From NCBI GenBank assembly GCA_013816855.1, contig JACDDT010000006.1:1-59642 (forward strand): DNA of 59,642 nucleotides, written 5' to 3'. Positions 16,989 to 25,555 of this stretch are shown in pieces (within the stretch, counting starts at the first letter, position 1; each line of letters begins with the position of its first letter). The translations under genes and the position numbers were made by a program. Source of the DNA: Gemmatimonadaceae bacterium. GTDB taxonomy: Bacteria; Gemmatimonadota; Gemmatimonadetes; Gemmatimonadales; Gemmatimonadaceae. Under the pieces are notes generated by a model. It searched no databases, was not told the DNA's origin, and saw nothing but the letters and a program-made list of their open reading frames with translations.

Positions 16989-18707
16989 ATGGTGATGAAG
17001 AGGACGACGCGATGGGTGATGGGCGGAGCGCCGGACGAATCCGCAGTCGCCGCGCTCGCCGGGTCGCTGCTGCTGCCAGCTCCGTTGTGCCGTCTTTTGC
17101 TTTCACGCGGTCACGTGGATCCCGAGGCGGCCAAGCTGTTTCTTAGACCGCGTCTCGAGCGGCTGCATGACCCGTATACCATGCTCACTCTCGATCGCGC
17201 AGTGGAGAGACTGGCACGCGCCATCAACAACAGTGAGACGATATTCGTTCACGGCGATTATGACGTGGACGGGATTTGCTCCACGACTCTCCTCGTGCGC
17301 GCGATTCGCGGGCTGGGAGGGAACGCTGTTCCATTCATCCCTCGCCGCGTGGAGGATGGCTACGATCTCACCGATGCGGGTGTAAATGCCGCCATCGCCG
17401 CCAGCGCGAAGGTTGTGGTGACGTGCGACTGCGGGACGAGCGCGGTCGCCCCGGTCGCGCGGCTTTGCAAGATGGGCGTCGATGTAATCGTCACAGACCA
17501 CCATCTCCCGGGCGGCGCGCTTCCTGACTGCGTCGCTGTTCTCAATCCGCGACAGCCAGATTGCGGATATCCCGACAAGGACTTGGCAGCCGTGGGCGTC
17601 GCGTTCAAGCTGTCGCTCGCCCTCGCGAAGGCGCTCGACAAGTCCGACAACTTCATCTGGGGAATGCTGGACCTCGTCGCACTGGCCACCGTCGCAGACG
17701 TGGCGCCGCTCCGTGGCGAGAACCGGGTCTTTGTCCGCTACGGTTTAAAGATGATGGCCGAAACGCGAAATTTCGGGCTTCGCGCTCTCATCCGCGCTGC
17801 CGGTCTCGATGGCAAGCCGCTCACGAGTGGCCGCATTGGATTCATCCTCGCGCCGCGACTCAACGCGGTGGGAAGGTTGGGACACGCGATTCGAGGGGTA
17901 GAGCTTCTATTGTGCGATAACGAGCACGACGCAAACGTCATTGCGCGCGAGCTCGAGGAGCTGAATCAACGAAGGCAGCGTCTCGACCGCGAGATCCTCG
18001 ACGAAGCGCGCGAGATGATCGCGAAGCTCGATCTCGACGACACGTTTGGAATCGTGCTCGCGAAGGAGGGGTGGCATCCCGGAGTCATCGGCATCGTCGC
18101 CTCGCGCGTGGTGGAGGAATTCGGAAGACCGGCGGTGCTTATCGGCATCGATGGGGAAATCGGGAAAGGCTCCGGAAGATCCATCTCCGCATTCGACCTC
18201 CACGGCGCGCTCTCGGAATGCTCGGATTTGTTCACCCGCTTTGGCGGGCACCGCGCGGCGGCAGGAGTAACCATTCCACGCGCGAATATCGATGCCTTCA
18301 GGCACCGTTTCAACGAGGTGGCGAAGAGGCGTCTCACGCCCGACGATCTGGTGCCCGAGATTCGCATCGATCTTGAAGTTCCTCTCGAACAGGTGAACGA
18401 GGAGCTCGAAGCGATGCTGCGCCATTTCGAGCCATATGGAATGGGCAACCCTTCGCCCGTACTTGTCGCGCGCTCCGTCACGCTTTCGGGTGTGCCGCGC
18501 GCAATCGGGCGAGACGGTATGAAGACGATTCTCCAGGCGGGTGCCGGAAGTCTGGATGCAATCGGGTGGGGAATGGCTGATCGAATTCCGCATCTTCCGC
18601 CCGGAGCTGTGGTCGACATCGCGTTTCGCCTCGAGCGCGATGAGTACCAGGGGGTGAGCCGGCTCCAGGCGCGCATCGCTGATATTCGCACGGCGGCCGA
18701 CGGCTGA
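16989..18707 (+). CDS. recJ: Single-stranded-DNA exonuclease RecJ
   Basis: RecJ is a 5'-3' exonuclease of recombination and mismatch or base-excision repair. DHH-family motifs are clear: VHGDYDVDGICS (motif I), VTCDCGTS, VTDHHLPGG (the DHH motif) and ATVADVAPL; the DHHA1 part has RFGGHRAAAGVTI. At 572 residues it is normal. Two further in-frame starts (GTG 16992, ATG 16995) follow the chosen ATG. The TGA overlaps the rsmD ATG by one base. Confidence 0.95.
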   Translation: MVMKRTTRWVMGGAPDESAVAALAGSLLLPAPLCRLLLSRGHVDPEAAKLFLRPRLERLHDPYTMLTLDRAVERLARAINNSETIFVHGDYDVDGICSTTLLVRAIRGLGGNAVPFIPRRVEDGYDLTDAGVNAAIAASAKVVVTCDCGTSAVAPVARLCKMGVDVIVTDHHLPGGALPDCVAVLNPRQPDCGYPDKDLAAVGVAFKLSLALAKALDKSDNFIWGMLDLVALATVADVAPLRGENRVFVRYGLKMMAETRNFGLRALIRAAGLDGKPLTSGRIGFILAPRLNAVGRLGHAIRGVELLLCDNEHDANVIARELEELNQRRQRLDREILDEAREMIAKLDLDDTFGIVLAKEGWHPGVIGIVASRVVEEFGRPAVLIGIDGEIGKGSGRSISAFDLHGALSECSDLFTRFGGHRAAAGVTIPRANIDAFRHRFNEVAKRRLTPDDLVPEIRIDLEVPLEQVNEELEAMLRHFEPYGMGNPSPVLVARSVTLSGVPRAIGRDGMKTILQAGAGSLDAIGWGMADRIPHLPPGAVVDIAFRLERDEYQGVSRLQARIADIRTAADG

Positions 18708-19228
18708 TGCGAATTGTCGCCGGCCAGTGGAAGGGGCGAAGGATCTCCGCGCCATCGGGCACCGATGTCCGTCCTACTCTCGACCGTGTGCGCGAAGCTT
18801 GGATGAGCATTCTCCAAATGGAGATTCCGGGGGCGAAGGTGCTCGATTTGTATTCCGGGTCTGGAGCGCTTGGTCTCGAGGCACTTTCGCGCGGCGCAGC
18901 TTCCGCCGATTTCGTTGAAAATGCATCGCGGACCATCGCCGCCCTCGAGGAGAACATTCAATCACTCGGCGCCGTCAGGCTTTCGCGCGTGCACCGCATG
19001 CAGTCGCTGAAATTCGTGAAAACGCTGCCCGCCCATTCATTCGACCTCACTTTCGCCGACCCTCCGTACTCCGAAGGGGAAGCGGAAAAGCTGGCGGAGG
19101 TCTGGATAAAGACGCCTTTCAGCGCGATTCTCAGTGTCGAGCACGGCAGGGACGCGACTATGCCCGAGGGCGGAGAAACGCGCCGCTACGGCACTGCTTC
19201 CATCACCATTTATCGATGCGCGGAGTGA
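18707..19228 (+). CDS. rsmD: 16S rRNA (guanine-966-N2)-methyltransferase
   Basis: RsmD methylates G966 of 16S rRNA. The SAM-binding loop reads VLDLYSGSGALGLEALSRGA, and the catalytic motif is FADPPY. At 173 residues it is of usual size. It sits between recJ and coaD; rsmD-coaD is one of the most conserved pairs in bacteria. The TGATG junction with recJ indicates coupled translation. Confidence 0.94.
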   Translation: MRIVAGQWKGRRISAPSGTDVRPTLDRVREAWMSILQMEIPGAKVLDLYSGSGALGLEALSRGAASADFVENASRTIAALEENIQSLGAVRLSRVHRMQSLKFVKTLPAHSFDLTFADPPYSEGEAEKLAEVWIKTPFSAILSVEHGRDATMPEGGETRRYGTASITIYRCAE

Positions 19229-19232
19229 ACGA

Positions 19233-19724
19233 GTGACGATTGCGATTTACGCCGGCAGCTTCGACCCGCTCACCCGCGGACACGAGGACCTCATTCGCCG
19301 AAGCTGCGAGTTCGTCGACGAATTGGTCGTTGCCATCGCCAACAACGTGAATAAGAAACCTCTCTTCACGCTCGACGAGCGCACAGCGCTCATTCGCAGC
19401 GCGGTTGGTGAGGACAAGAAGATTCAGATCAAGACATTCGACGGACTGCTCGTCGATTTCGCGAAGCAGGTCGGCGCGTCGCTGATCATCCGTGGACTCC
19501 GCGCCGTAAGCGATTTCGAATATGAGTTCCAGATGGCGCTCATGAACCGGCACATGTCACCAGGACTTGAGACGGTGTTCATGGTGCCGTCGGTGGAGAC
19601 GACCTACATCAGCTCGAGCGTGGTGCGCGAAGTGGCGCAGCACGGCGGGAAGCTCGAAGGTCTCGTCCATCCGAGTGTGGCCGAGGCGCTCCGCAAGAAG
19701 TACGGCGTGAAGTCAGCGGGCTGA
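19233..19724 (+). CDS. coaD: Phosphopantetheine adenylyltransferase
   Basis: CoaD joins AMP to 4'-phosphopantetheine in coenzyme A synthesis. The nucleotidyltransferase motif is [14 protein letters not shown] (TRGH in place of the common TNGH), and the C-terminal [10 protein letters not shown] segment is diagnostic. I chose GTG at 19233, just after the rsmD stop, because the protein begins [12 protein letters not shown]; an upstream ATG at 19134 lies well inside rsmD. Length is 163 residues, normal for the family. Confidence 0.95.
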   Translation: MTIAIYAGSFDPLTRGHEDLIRRSCEFVDELVVAIANNVNKKPLFTLDERTALIRSAVGEDKKIQIKTFDGLLVDFAKQVGASLIIRGLRAVSDFEYEFQMALMNRHMSPGLETVFMVPSVETTYISSSVVREVAQHGGKLEGLVHPSVAEALRKKYGVKSAG

Positions 19725-19725
19725 A

Positions 19726-20619
19726 ATGTCGTTCGTAGCCGGCCTCCGCTCGCGCGCCAGCGCGCTTCAGCGGACGGTGGTCTTCGCCGAAGGCGACGAT
19801 CAGCGCGTCCACCTCGCCGCAGAAAAATTCTCGGAGCTTCGCGTCGGCAAGGCGATCGTCGTCGTCTCGGCACAGAAGTCGGCAGGAAACGGAGTCGAAT
19901 ACGTCCAGTCGTCGGCCGAGGCCCGACTCGAGATCTCTCACACGATGGTCGCGAAAGGCCGCGCCCATGCGTGCGTTGCCGGAGCGGTGCACTCAACTGC
20001 GGAAGTGATGAGGAGCGCCCTCAAGCACATCGGCGTTGCCCCGGGGATCAAGCTTGTCTCCAGCGCTTTCTATATGGTGTTCGACGGCCGGAGTGATCTG
20101 CCAAGCGAAGTCATCACTTTCACCGATTGCGCGGTGATCCCTTACCCGACTGCTCAGAATCTTTGCGACATCGCGCTCGCCGCCGCCGCGGACCGGCGGC
20201 GAATTGTCGGTGATGAGCCGCGCGTCGCACTGCTGTCATTCAGCACGCATGGCAGCGCCGACGGCGCGAGCGTCACGCTCGTTCGCGAAGCGCTCGCGCT
20301 CGTCAGGTCTCGCGCTCCGAAGCTGGTCGTGGACGGAGAATTGCAAGGTGACGCCGCGCTGGTTGCAGGGATAGCGGAGAGAAAGGCGCCGGGAAGTGCT
20401 ACAGGTGGCAGAGCGAACGTTCTCGTATTTCCTTCGCTCGACGCCGGCAATATCGCGTATAAGCTGGTGGAGCGGCTGGGTGGTGCGGTAGCTATCGGTC
20501 CCATCCTGCAAGGGCTCGCGAAACCTGCTGCCGATCTCTCGCGCGGCGCCACTGTGGAGGACATTATTAATGTTGCGGCTGTCGCCGCTCTGCAGTCTGT
20601 GCAGGATCGCGCGATCTGA
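19726..20619 (+). CDS. Phosphate acetyl/butyryltransferase-like protein
   Basis: The 297-residue protein matches the catalytic domain of phosphotransacetylases (PTA_PTB family), which exchange CoA and phosphate on acyl groups. Visible features are [17 protein letters not shown] at the start, a [17 protein letters not shown] segment, [14 protein letters not shown] and the end motif [23 protein letters not shown]. The regulatory domains of long Pta are absent. No acetate kinase gene is adjacent. It starts one base after the coaD stop. Acetyl versus butyryl preference cannot be read from the sequence. Confidence 0.86.
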   Translation: MSFVAGLRSRASALQRTVVFAEGDDQRVHLAAEKFSELRVGKAIVVVSAQKSAGNGVEYVQSSAEARLEISHTMVAKGRAHACVAGAVHSTAEVMRSALKHIGVAPGIKLVSSAFYMVFDGRSDLPSEVITFTDCAVIPYPTAQNLCDIALAAAADRRRIVGDEPRVALLSFSTHGSADGASVTLVREALALVRSRAPKLVVDGELQGDAALVAGIAERKAPGSATGGRANVLVFPSLDAGNIAYKLVERLGGAVAIGPILQGLAKPAADLSRGATVEDIINVAAVAALQSVQDRAI

Positions 20620-20645
20620 CGACGAATAACACTCGGAGAACAGGA

Positions 20646-20978
20646 ATGAGTTTTTCTATTAAGAAGCAGGGCGAAGTAGTCGTCGTTGACGTCGAGGGCC
20701 AGCTCATTGTCGGGAACCGTCAGGAGCTGAAACAGAAAGTTCTCGACGAGCTCGAGAAGGGCGAGAAGAAATTCCTCATCGACTTCAGCCAAACTGGCTA
20801 CATCGACAGCTCGGGTCTGGGCGTTTTGGTGTCCCTCTCGAAAAAAATCCGGGAGCAGGGTGGCGAGCTGCGGCTGGCCAACCTGAACGACGATCTGCAG
20901 ACGCTGTTTGAGCTGACCAAGCTCGACACGCTCTTTCAGATCTCCGACACACGGGAGCGGGCGCTAGAGAGCTTTTGA
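20646..20978 (+). CDS. STAS-domain anti-sigma factor antagonist (RsbV/SpoIIAA type)
   Basis: This 110-residue STAS domain protein is the switchable partner in a sigma-factor control module. The phosphorylation site lies in YIDSSGLGVLVSL, with the candidate serines at residues 55 and 56. The unphosphorylated form binds the anti-sigma kinase and frees the sigma factor. A clear Shine-Dalgarno (GGAGAACAGGA) precedes the ATG. The next two genes supply the kinase and phosphatase that act on it. Confidence 0.93.
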   Translation: MSFSIKKQGEVVVVDVEGQLIVGNRQELKQKVLDELEKGEKKFLIDFSQTGYIDSSGLGVLVSLSKKIREQGGELRLANLNDDLQTLFELTKLDTLFQISDTRERALESF

Positions 20979-21397
20979 TGGGTGGCGCCACGGTCGCCTT
21001 CGACCTCAGCATTCCAAGTGACGTCCAGTACATCGAAGGCATAGTCGAGCTCGCGCGCCAACGCTGCCGCGAGCTCAAGTTCCCCGCGCAGAAATGTTCA
21101 CTCAACGTTCCGGTCGCTCTCTCCGAGGCGCTCTCGAACGCAATTCTGCGTGGGAATGAATCACTGCCGAATAAGCACGTCCGCGTTCGCGCCATCATCG
21201 ACGGCGGGAGTCTCGTCTTCGAGGTTGTCGACGAGGGCGCCGGTTTCGACCTCAAGTCTTCCAACATCGACTGCACCACCCCGGAGAATGTTGAGAAGGA
21301 AGAGGGCCGCGGGCTTTTCCTCATGCAGCGCTTGATGGATAGCGTCGAGAGTTTCGTTGACGACGGCAACGGCGTGCGGCTGACTCTGCGGCGGTAA
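20978..21397 (+). CDS. Anti-sigma serine kinase, GHKL ATPase (RsbW/SpoIIAB-like)
   Basis: This 139-residue HATPase_c protein is the kinase and anti-sigma partner of the STAS protein. The Bergerat fold shows the N-box SEALSNAILRGN, the G1 box DEGAGFDL and the G2 box EEGRGLFLMQRLMD. The ATG forms a TGATG junction with the antagonist stop; a TTG one codon earlier is a less likely start. In the family it phosphorylates the antagonist and holds a sigma factor. The target sigma gene is not in this window. Confidence 0.9.
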   Translation: MGGATVAFDLSIPSDVQYIEGIVELARQRCRELKFPAQKCSLNVPVALSEALSNAILRGNESLPNKHVRVRAIIDGGSLVFEVVDEGAGFDLKSSNIDCTTPENVEKEEGRGLFLMQRLMDSVESFVDDGNGVRLTLRR

Positions 21398-21399
21398 AT

Positions 21400-22986
21400 G
21401 TGAGGGAGCTGGAAGCCGTCCTCATCGCCTTCCGGGAAGGCACCCATTGCGAGGCGGCCGTGTGGGCGCAGAGCGAGAACCAAACGAAACCAACGAGCAT
21501 CGGTCGCTCGAGCTCCGCGGCGGAAATGCCCGACGTCTTTCCTGAAGAAGTCGGCGAGCTCGCATCTGCGCGTGATGGATCGATGACAGTGACGCGCCTC
21601 CTCGGACAGCGTCCAGTCTGGCTCGCGCTGGGCCCGTGTGAACCCGAGCACCGCCTCGATCCGCGCCACGTGAAGCTGCTGCTCCCGGTCGTCGCGCAGT
21701 TCATGCGATCGTCGCTCGAGGTCGAGCACGCCGCTATGGAGCTCGCCGAGCGATATGAAGAGATCAATCTCCTCTATACCATTGGGGAAATACTCGGCCG
21801 TACCGTTACGCTCGAGGACGCGACAACAACCATCCTCACCGAGATTTCCGAGACCGTCGGCGCCCGCCACGCTTCCATACTTGTCCACGAGCCCGAGACC
21901 AACGAGCTTCGCGCCGTCGCCGCTCTCGGTATTCCTGCCTCAGAGATCAGGCCGATTCCGGTAGACGATCCGATTAGCGTCTCGGCGCGCGTGTTTCGCA
22001 CTCAGCATCCGGTGATCATCGTCGGCAAAGAGGAGATAACGGGGAAGGAATCGCCCTATGGCCGCGGCGAGATGCTTTCCGTTCCCATCATGTGGACCAC
22101 TCCTGGTGGGGGCGAGCCGCTCGGGGTCGTCAATCTCGCGGACCGGCGCTCACGCCAGCGATACACGGCAGGCGATATGAAGCTCGTTACCGCCATTGCC
22201 ACTCAAATCGGCACCGCCATTCAGAACAGCAGGCTGGTGAGCTCGTCTCTCGAACAGCAGCGACTTCTCCAGGAGCTGAGTCTCGCGCACGATCTCCAGA
22301 TGAAGCTTCTCCCCTCGACGGACCTCGTCGCGCCGGAAGCGCAGGTGACGGCGCGCGTCATTCCCGCGGAGAGCGTTGGCGGAGATTTCTATCAGCTCTT
22401 TCGGTTGGGGGAGCAGGGAATCGGAGTGATGATCGGCGACGTCTCCGGGCACGGATACCGCGCCGCGCTCATCATGGCGCTCGCGATGAGTGCCTCCGCT
22501 ATTCACGCGCAGAATTCCGCGGGGCCCGCACAAATGCTTACGGCGTTGCTCGGATCTTTGCGCGAAGAGCTCGAGACGACGGAGATGTTCATCTCAGTTT
22601 TTTATGCGGAGGTCGACGCCCCCCGCGGAAAGCTGACTTACGCGAACACGGGACACCCGCACGCGTTCGTCGTGCGCGACGACGGAACCGTCATTCGCCT
22701 CTCCGCGGAATCGCCTCCGCTGGGCATGACGGAAACGGCGCCGAGTGCGTTGTCAGTGGACTGGAAGAAGGGAAGCGACTTGCTCGTGCTCTTCACCGAC
22801 GGAATCAGCGACGCCCGCAACGCCGCTGACGAGAGGCTCGGCGAGGAGGCGGTACTAAAAGTGATCGCCGCGCACCGGGCGCTCCCGACGGCAGATATCG
22901 TAGAGGAAGTTTTCACAATGCTTGGCGGCCACATCACGAACGTCCGCATCCGCGACGATCTGACGCTCGTAATTCTCCGCAGTTAG
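21400..22986 (+). CDS. GAF-domain SpoIIE/PP2C serine phosphatase (RsbU-like)
   Basis: This 528-residue protein should dephosphorylate the STAS antagonist and so release the sigma factor. An N-terminal region of about 110 residues is not recognised. A GAF sensor domain follows (about 125-280, starting near ERYEEINLLYTIGEIL), then a short helix (SLAHDLQMKLLPS) and a SpoIIE-type PP2C domain (about 300-528) with GGDFYQLF, IGDVSGHGYRAAL, YANTGHPHAFV and FTDGISDARN. It has no transmembrane segment. The start is GTG, two bases after the kinase stop. The GAF domain probably senses a ligand, but which one is unknown. Confidence 0.92.
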   Translation: MRELEAVLIAFREGTHCEAAVWAQSENQTKPTSIGRSSSAAEMPDVFPEEVGELASARDGSMTVTRLLGQRPVWLALGPCEPEHRLDPRHVKLLLPVVAQFMRSSLEVEHAAMELAERYEEINLLYTIGEILGRTVTLEDATTTILTEISETVGARHASILVHEPETNELRAVAALGIPASEIRPIPVDDPISVSARVFRTQHPVIIVGKEEITGKESPYGRGEMLSVPIMWTTPGGGEPLGVVNLADRRSRQRYTAGDMKLVTAIATQIGTAIQNSRLVSSSLEQQRLLQELSLAHDLQMKLLPSTDLVAPEAQVTARVIPAESVGGDFYQLFRLGEQGIGVMIGDVSGHGYRAALIMALAMSASAIHAQNSAGPAQMLTALLGSLREELETTEMFISVFYAEVDAPRGKLTYANTGHPHAFVVRDDGTVIRLSAESPPLGMTETAPSALSVDWKKGSDLLVLFTDGISDARNAADERLGEEAVLKVIAAHRALPTADIVEEVFTMLGGHITNVRIRDDLTLVILRS

Positions 22987-23813
22987 TGCCGCGACGGCCG
23001 GCGGACAGCGGTCGGAATCCACCCGTCCTAAAAAAGTTCGGCCAGCATTTTCTCACGGACCTTTCTGTGTTGCAGTCGATCGCCGACGCAATCGCTCCGA
23101 CGGACGCGGATACGGTTCTCGAGATAGGCCCCGGGCGTGGTGCGCTTACAGACCTTCTCGTTCCGCGCGCCGGTAGGGTGGTTGCAGTCGAGCTCGACCG
23201 CGCGCTCGCTGCCCAGCTCGTCGAGCGTTACCGTGGAAACCCGAAGGTCAGCATCGTTCAGGAAGACATTCTCGAGACCGATATCCGTTCGCTCGTTGGC
23301 GATGACTACATACTCGCCGGCAACGTGCCCTATTACATCACGACGCCGATCATCTTCAAGTCGATCGAGCCGCCCGTGTCCCGGCGCTCCGTGTTTCTCG
23401 TACAGCGCGAGGTCGCCCAGCGTATGGCGGCGAATGCAAACGACGACGAATTCGGTGCGCTCACGGTGAACGTCGCCGCGACATCCGAAGTGGAGATCAT
23501 TCGCGACGTTGAGCCCGGCTCGTTCTCACCACCGCCTAAAGTCGAATCTGCGGTTATCCGGTTAAAACCGCGCGCGCAGCCCCTCATCGAGCGCGAGAAT
23601 GTGCCGGCCTTTCGCGTGTTCGTGCAGGCGGCATTTGGTCAGAGGCGAAAGCAGATTCAGCGCGTGCTTCGATCGGTGCGCGCGCTTTCTGTCGAAGAGG
23701 TGACGCGCGTTCTCGAGCGCTGTAGCATCGAACCCACCGCGAGGCCGGAGACGATAACGCCGGAAAAATTCGTGGAGCTGTTTAGTGTTCTCGCCGAGCC
23801 TCGCGCGAGCTAG
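22986..23813 (+). CDS. rsmA: 16S rRNA dimethyladenosine transferase (KsgA)
   Basis: RsmA dimethylates A1518 and A1519 near the 3' end of 16S rRNA. It begins near KKFGQHFLTD, the family signature, with the SAM loop VLEIGPGRGALTDLL and the catalytic NVPYYITTPI. At 275 residues it is normal. The GTG start overlaps the phosphatase stop by one base, so it is probably transcribed with the Rsb module. It converges with rex, nine bases apart, and no strong terminator is visible between them. Confidence 0.96.
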   Translation: MPRRPADSGRNPPVLKKFGQHFLTDLSVLQSIADAIAPTDADTVLEIGPGRGALTDLLVPRAGRVVAVELDRALAAQLVERYRGNPKVSIVQEDILETDIRSLVGDDYILAGNVPYYITTPIIFKSIEPPVSRRSVFLVQREVAQRMAANANDDEFGALTVNVAATSEVEIIRDVEPGSFSPPPKVESAVIRLKPRAQPLIERENVPAFRVFVQAAFGQRRKQIQRVLRSVRALSVEEVTRVLERCSIEPTARPETITPEKFVELFSVLAEPRAS

Positions 23814-23822
23814 CAGCCGCGT

Positions 23823-24449
23823 CTAACGGGCGCGATTGGTGAGCGCGAAGGACAGTCCCTCTAGCTCGATCGCCATGTTCACCGCGCGCACGGTGACATC
23901 CGAGGGGACAGTGAGCTGCGTAGGCGCGAAGTTCAAAATCGCCTTTATCCCTGCCTCGACGATCACTTTCACGACTTCCGCCGCACTCTCCGGCGGCGTC
24001 GCCACCACCGCGATGTCAAATCGCTCGGACAATGCGTCTTTCGCGAGATTTGCGACGTCCCTAATCGCCTGGCTTTCCCACTTCTTCCCCAGCTTCGCCG
24101 GATCGCTATCGTAGACCGCGGCAATTACGAACCCGCGCTCGGCGAATCCCCTATACCGCGCGAGGGCCGCGCCGATTTTTCCGGCGCCGACGATACACAC
24201 CCGCCATTGCTTCTCCAGGCCAAGAATCTCGCGCAGCTTTCCCGAAAGCTCCGGGATCGAGTAGCCGAGGCCGCGCTTGCCGAATGATCCGAAAAGCGAA
24301 AGATCCTTTCGGACCTGCGCGGACGTTGTCCCGCCGAGGTGCGCGAGCTCGTCACTCGAGATGGTATTGACCCGGTCGCGCTCTCTCTGCTCCAGGAAGC
24401 TGAGGTAGAGTGAAAGACGGCGAACGGTTGATTCTGCGATGCGCTTCAC
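23823..24449 (-). CDS. rex: Redox-sensing transcriptional repressor Rex
   Basis: Rex senses the NADH/NAD+ ratio and represses fermentation and respiration genes when NADH is low. A winged helix covers about 1-75 (SSDELAHLGGTTSAQVRKDL, GSFGKRGLGY). The Rossmann domain has VGAGKIGAALARY at about 87-99 and NFAPTQLTVP near the C-terminus. Length is 208, typical. The start is GTG; a perfect Rex-type operator begins four bases upstream and overlaps the predicted promoter, so the gene is very likely autorepressed. Confidence 0.96.
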   Translation of the reverse strand: MKRIAESTVRRLSLYLSFLEQRERDRVNTISSDELAHLGGTTSAQVRKDLSLFGSFGKRGLGYSIPELSGKLREILGLEKQWRVCIVGAGKIGAALARYRGFAERGFVIAAVYDSDPAKLGKKWESQAIRDVANLAKDALSERFDIAVVATPPESAAEVVKVIVEAGIKAILNFAPTQLTVPSDVTVRAVNMAIELEGLSFALTNRAR

Positions 24450-24453
24450 TTGG

Positions 24454-24475
24454 CCTTGTGAAATTCTTCACAAGG
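24454..24475. promoter_or_regulatory. Rex operator (ROP) palindrome
   Basis: A perfect nine-base inverted repeat, CCTTGTGAA and TTCACAAGG, is separated by ATTC. The core TTGTGAA-N4-TTCACAA is the known Rex recognition pattern. It lies directly upstream of rex and overlaps its predicted -10 element and transcription start. It could also affect the divergent exonuclease gene, whose start is 160 bases away. Confidence 0.9.
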
Positions 24476-24500
24476 TACAAAAATGACTCGCTCGGAGCAA
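24472..24500 (-). promoter_or_regulatory. Predicted rex promoter
   Basis: Read on the minus strand: TTGCTC (24495-24500), a 17-base spacer, then TACCTT (24472-24477). The start site would fall near 24465, inside the Rex operator, leaving a leader of about 15 bases. The last four bases of the -10 hexamer are part of the operator arm, the classic arrangement for steric repression. Confidence 0.6.
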
Positions 24501-24620
24501 GAAAAAAATCTCGCGGTCATCGCAGAATCGCGTTCGGCTGCGCGGCATCGCGTTTCGCCGGTTCACCGGCGCGTTTTTCCAGCTCTGATTTCGCACTTAG
24601 TCGTTTCGCGTTCCCCGTTG

Positions 24621-24626
24621 TATTTT
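24621..24626 (+). promoter_or_regulatory. TATTTT -10-like hexamer before the DnaQ-like gene
   Basis: TATTTT ends eight bases before the ATG at 24635, with no Shine-Dalgarno sequence in between. A weak TTAGTC lies 18 bases upstream (24597-24602). It fits the leaderless pattern seen at other genes in the window. Confidence 0.42.
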
Positions 24627-24634
24627 TCGAGCAG

Positions 24635-25555
24635 ATGAATCCACCGATGGGTGTCTCCGCCGAGCCGGAAAAAACTCTTCTCACCGAGCGGGCGATCGAA
24701 TTTCTCGCCGCCGGTCCGGCTGATGTCGTCGATCTCATCGGTCACGTTTGCAATCTTCCGGGCGCTCCTCGCATAGTGGCCGAGCACATGGCCCGCGCCA
24801 TGTTCGCTGGCCGGAGAGAATTCGTTTGCGCCGCAGATGGCCGGTGGGTGATTTGCTCCGAGCCGGTGCCGTACGACTCTCCCGCACCGGGCGGCCCTTC
24901 GGCGTCACCCGCCGAGTGCCTGCGTAATCATTCCTACGTGGTGGTGGACGTAGAGACGACGGGTGCGCGGCCGTACGCAGGCGATCGCATCACCGAGATC
25001 GCGGCCGTCGTCGTCCGGAACGGCGAGATTGCCGAAGTGTTCGAGACTTTGGTCAACCCGCAGCGCTCGATTCCGGCTTTCATCACCCAGCTCACCAACA
25101 TCACCTGGGAAATGGTGAAGGACTCTCCGCCGTTCGCTGAGATAGCGAGCGATGTCATCGGCGTGCTCGATGGAAAGGTTTTTGTGGCGCACAATGCGGC
25201 TTTCGATTGGCGTTTCGTCTCTGCCGAGCTGTCGCGTACGGCGGGACGCCAGCTCATGGGACGGAAGCTCTGCACCGTGAAGCTCGCGAGAAAGCTTCTC
25301 CCTCAGCTGCCGCGCCGCTCCCTCGATCACGTGGCGCGCTATTATGGCGTCGACATCAACGGCCGCCACCGCGCAGCCGGCGACGCCCTCGCCACCGCGC
25401 ACTGTTTGTTACGGATGATCGACGATCTCTCCGGCCGTGGCTGCGAGAGCTGGAACGATCTCGAGACGTTCCTCGGAGCCACGGGTACGAAGCGAAGGAC
25501 GACGCGCCGCGCCCCGGCGATGCCGACTCCCGTCTCACGGGACACGACGGCGTGA
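24635..25555 (+). CDS. DnaQ-like 3'-5' exonuclease
   Basis: A DEDDh exonuclease domain covers about residues 95-265: VVVDVETTGARPY (motif I, DxE), FVAHNAAFDWRF (motif II) and HRAAGDALATAHCLL (motif III with its His and Asp). This is the type found in DNA polymerase III epsilon subunits and in stand-alone exonucleases. The N-terminal 90 residues (LTERAIEFLAAGPADVVDLIGHVCNLPGAP) look like a winged-helix domain, as in the N-terminal part of some DnaQ/UvrC-like fusions. The start at 24635 was chosen over an in-frame start at 24410 that would run through the rex operator and part of rex. No polymerase-binding clamp motif was identified. Length is 306. Confidence 0.85.
   Translation: MNPPMGVSAEPEKTLLTERAIEFLAAGPADVVDLIGHVCNLPGAPRIVAEHMARAMFAGRREFVCAADGRWVICSEPVPYDSPAPGGPSASPAECLRNHSYVVVDVETTGARPYAGDRITEIAAVVVRNGEIAEVFETLVNPQRSIPAFITQLTNITWEMVKDSPPFAEIASDVIGVLDGKVFVAHNAAFDWRFVSAELSRTAGRQLMGRKLCTVKLARKLLPQLPRRSLDHVARYYGVDINGRHRAAGDALATAHCLLRMIDDLSGRGCESWNDLETFLGATGTKRRTTRRAPAMPTPVSRDTTA

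Noticed and set aside
15985-17106. 373-residue Ser/Arg-rich open frame on the minus strand
   Set aside because: Antisense to dnaG, the zinc-ribbon gene and recJ. Its composition is just the complement of Glu/Ala/Arg-rich coiled-coil codons.
24410-24634. N-terminal extension of the DnaQ-like protein by 75 residues
   Set aside because: It would cross the rex start and operator and has no Shine-Dalgarno sequence; conserved sequence begins after 24635.
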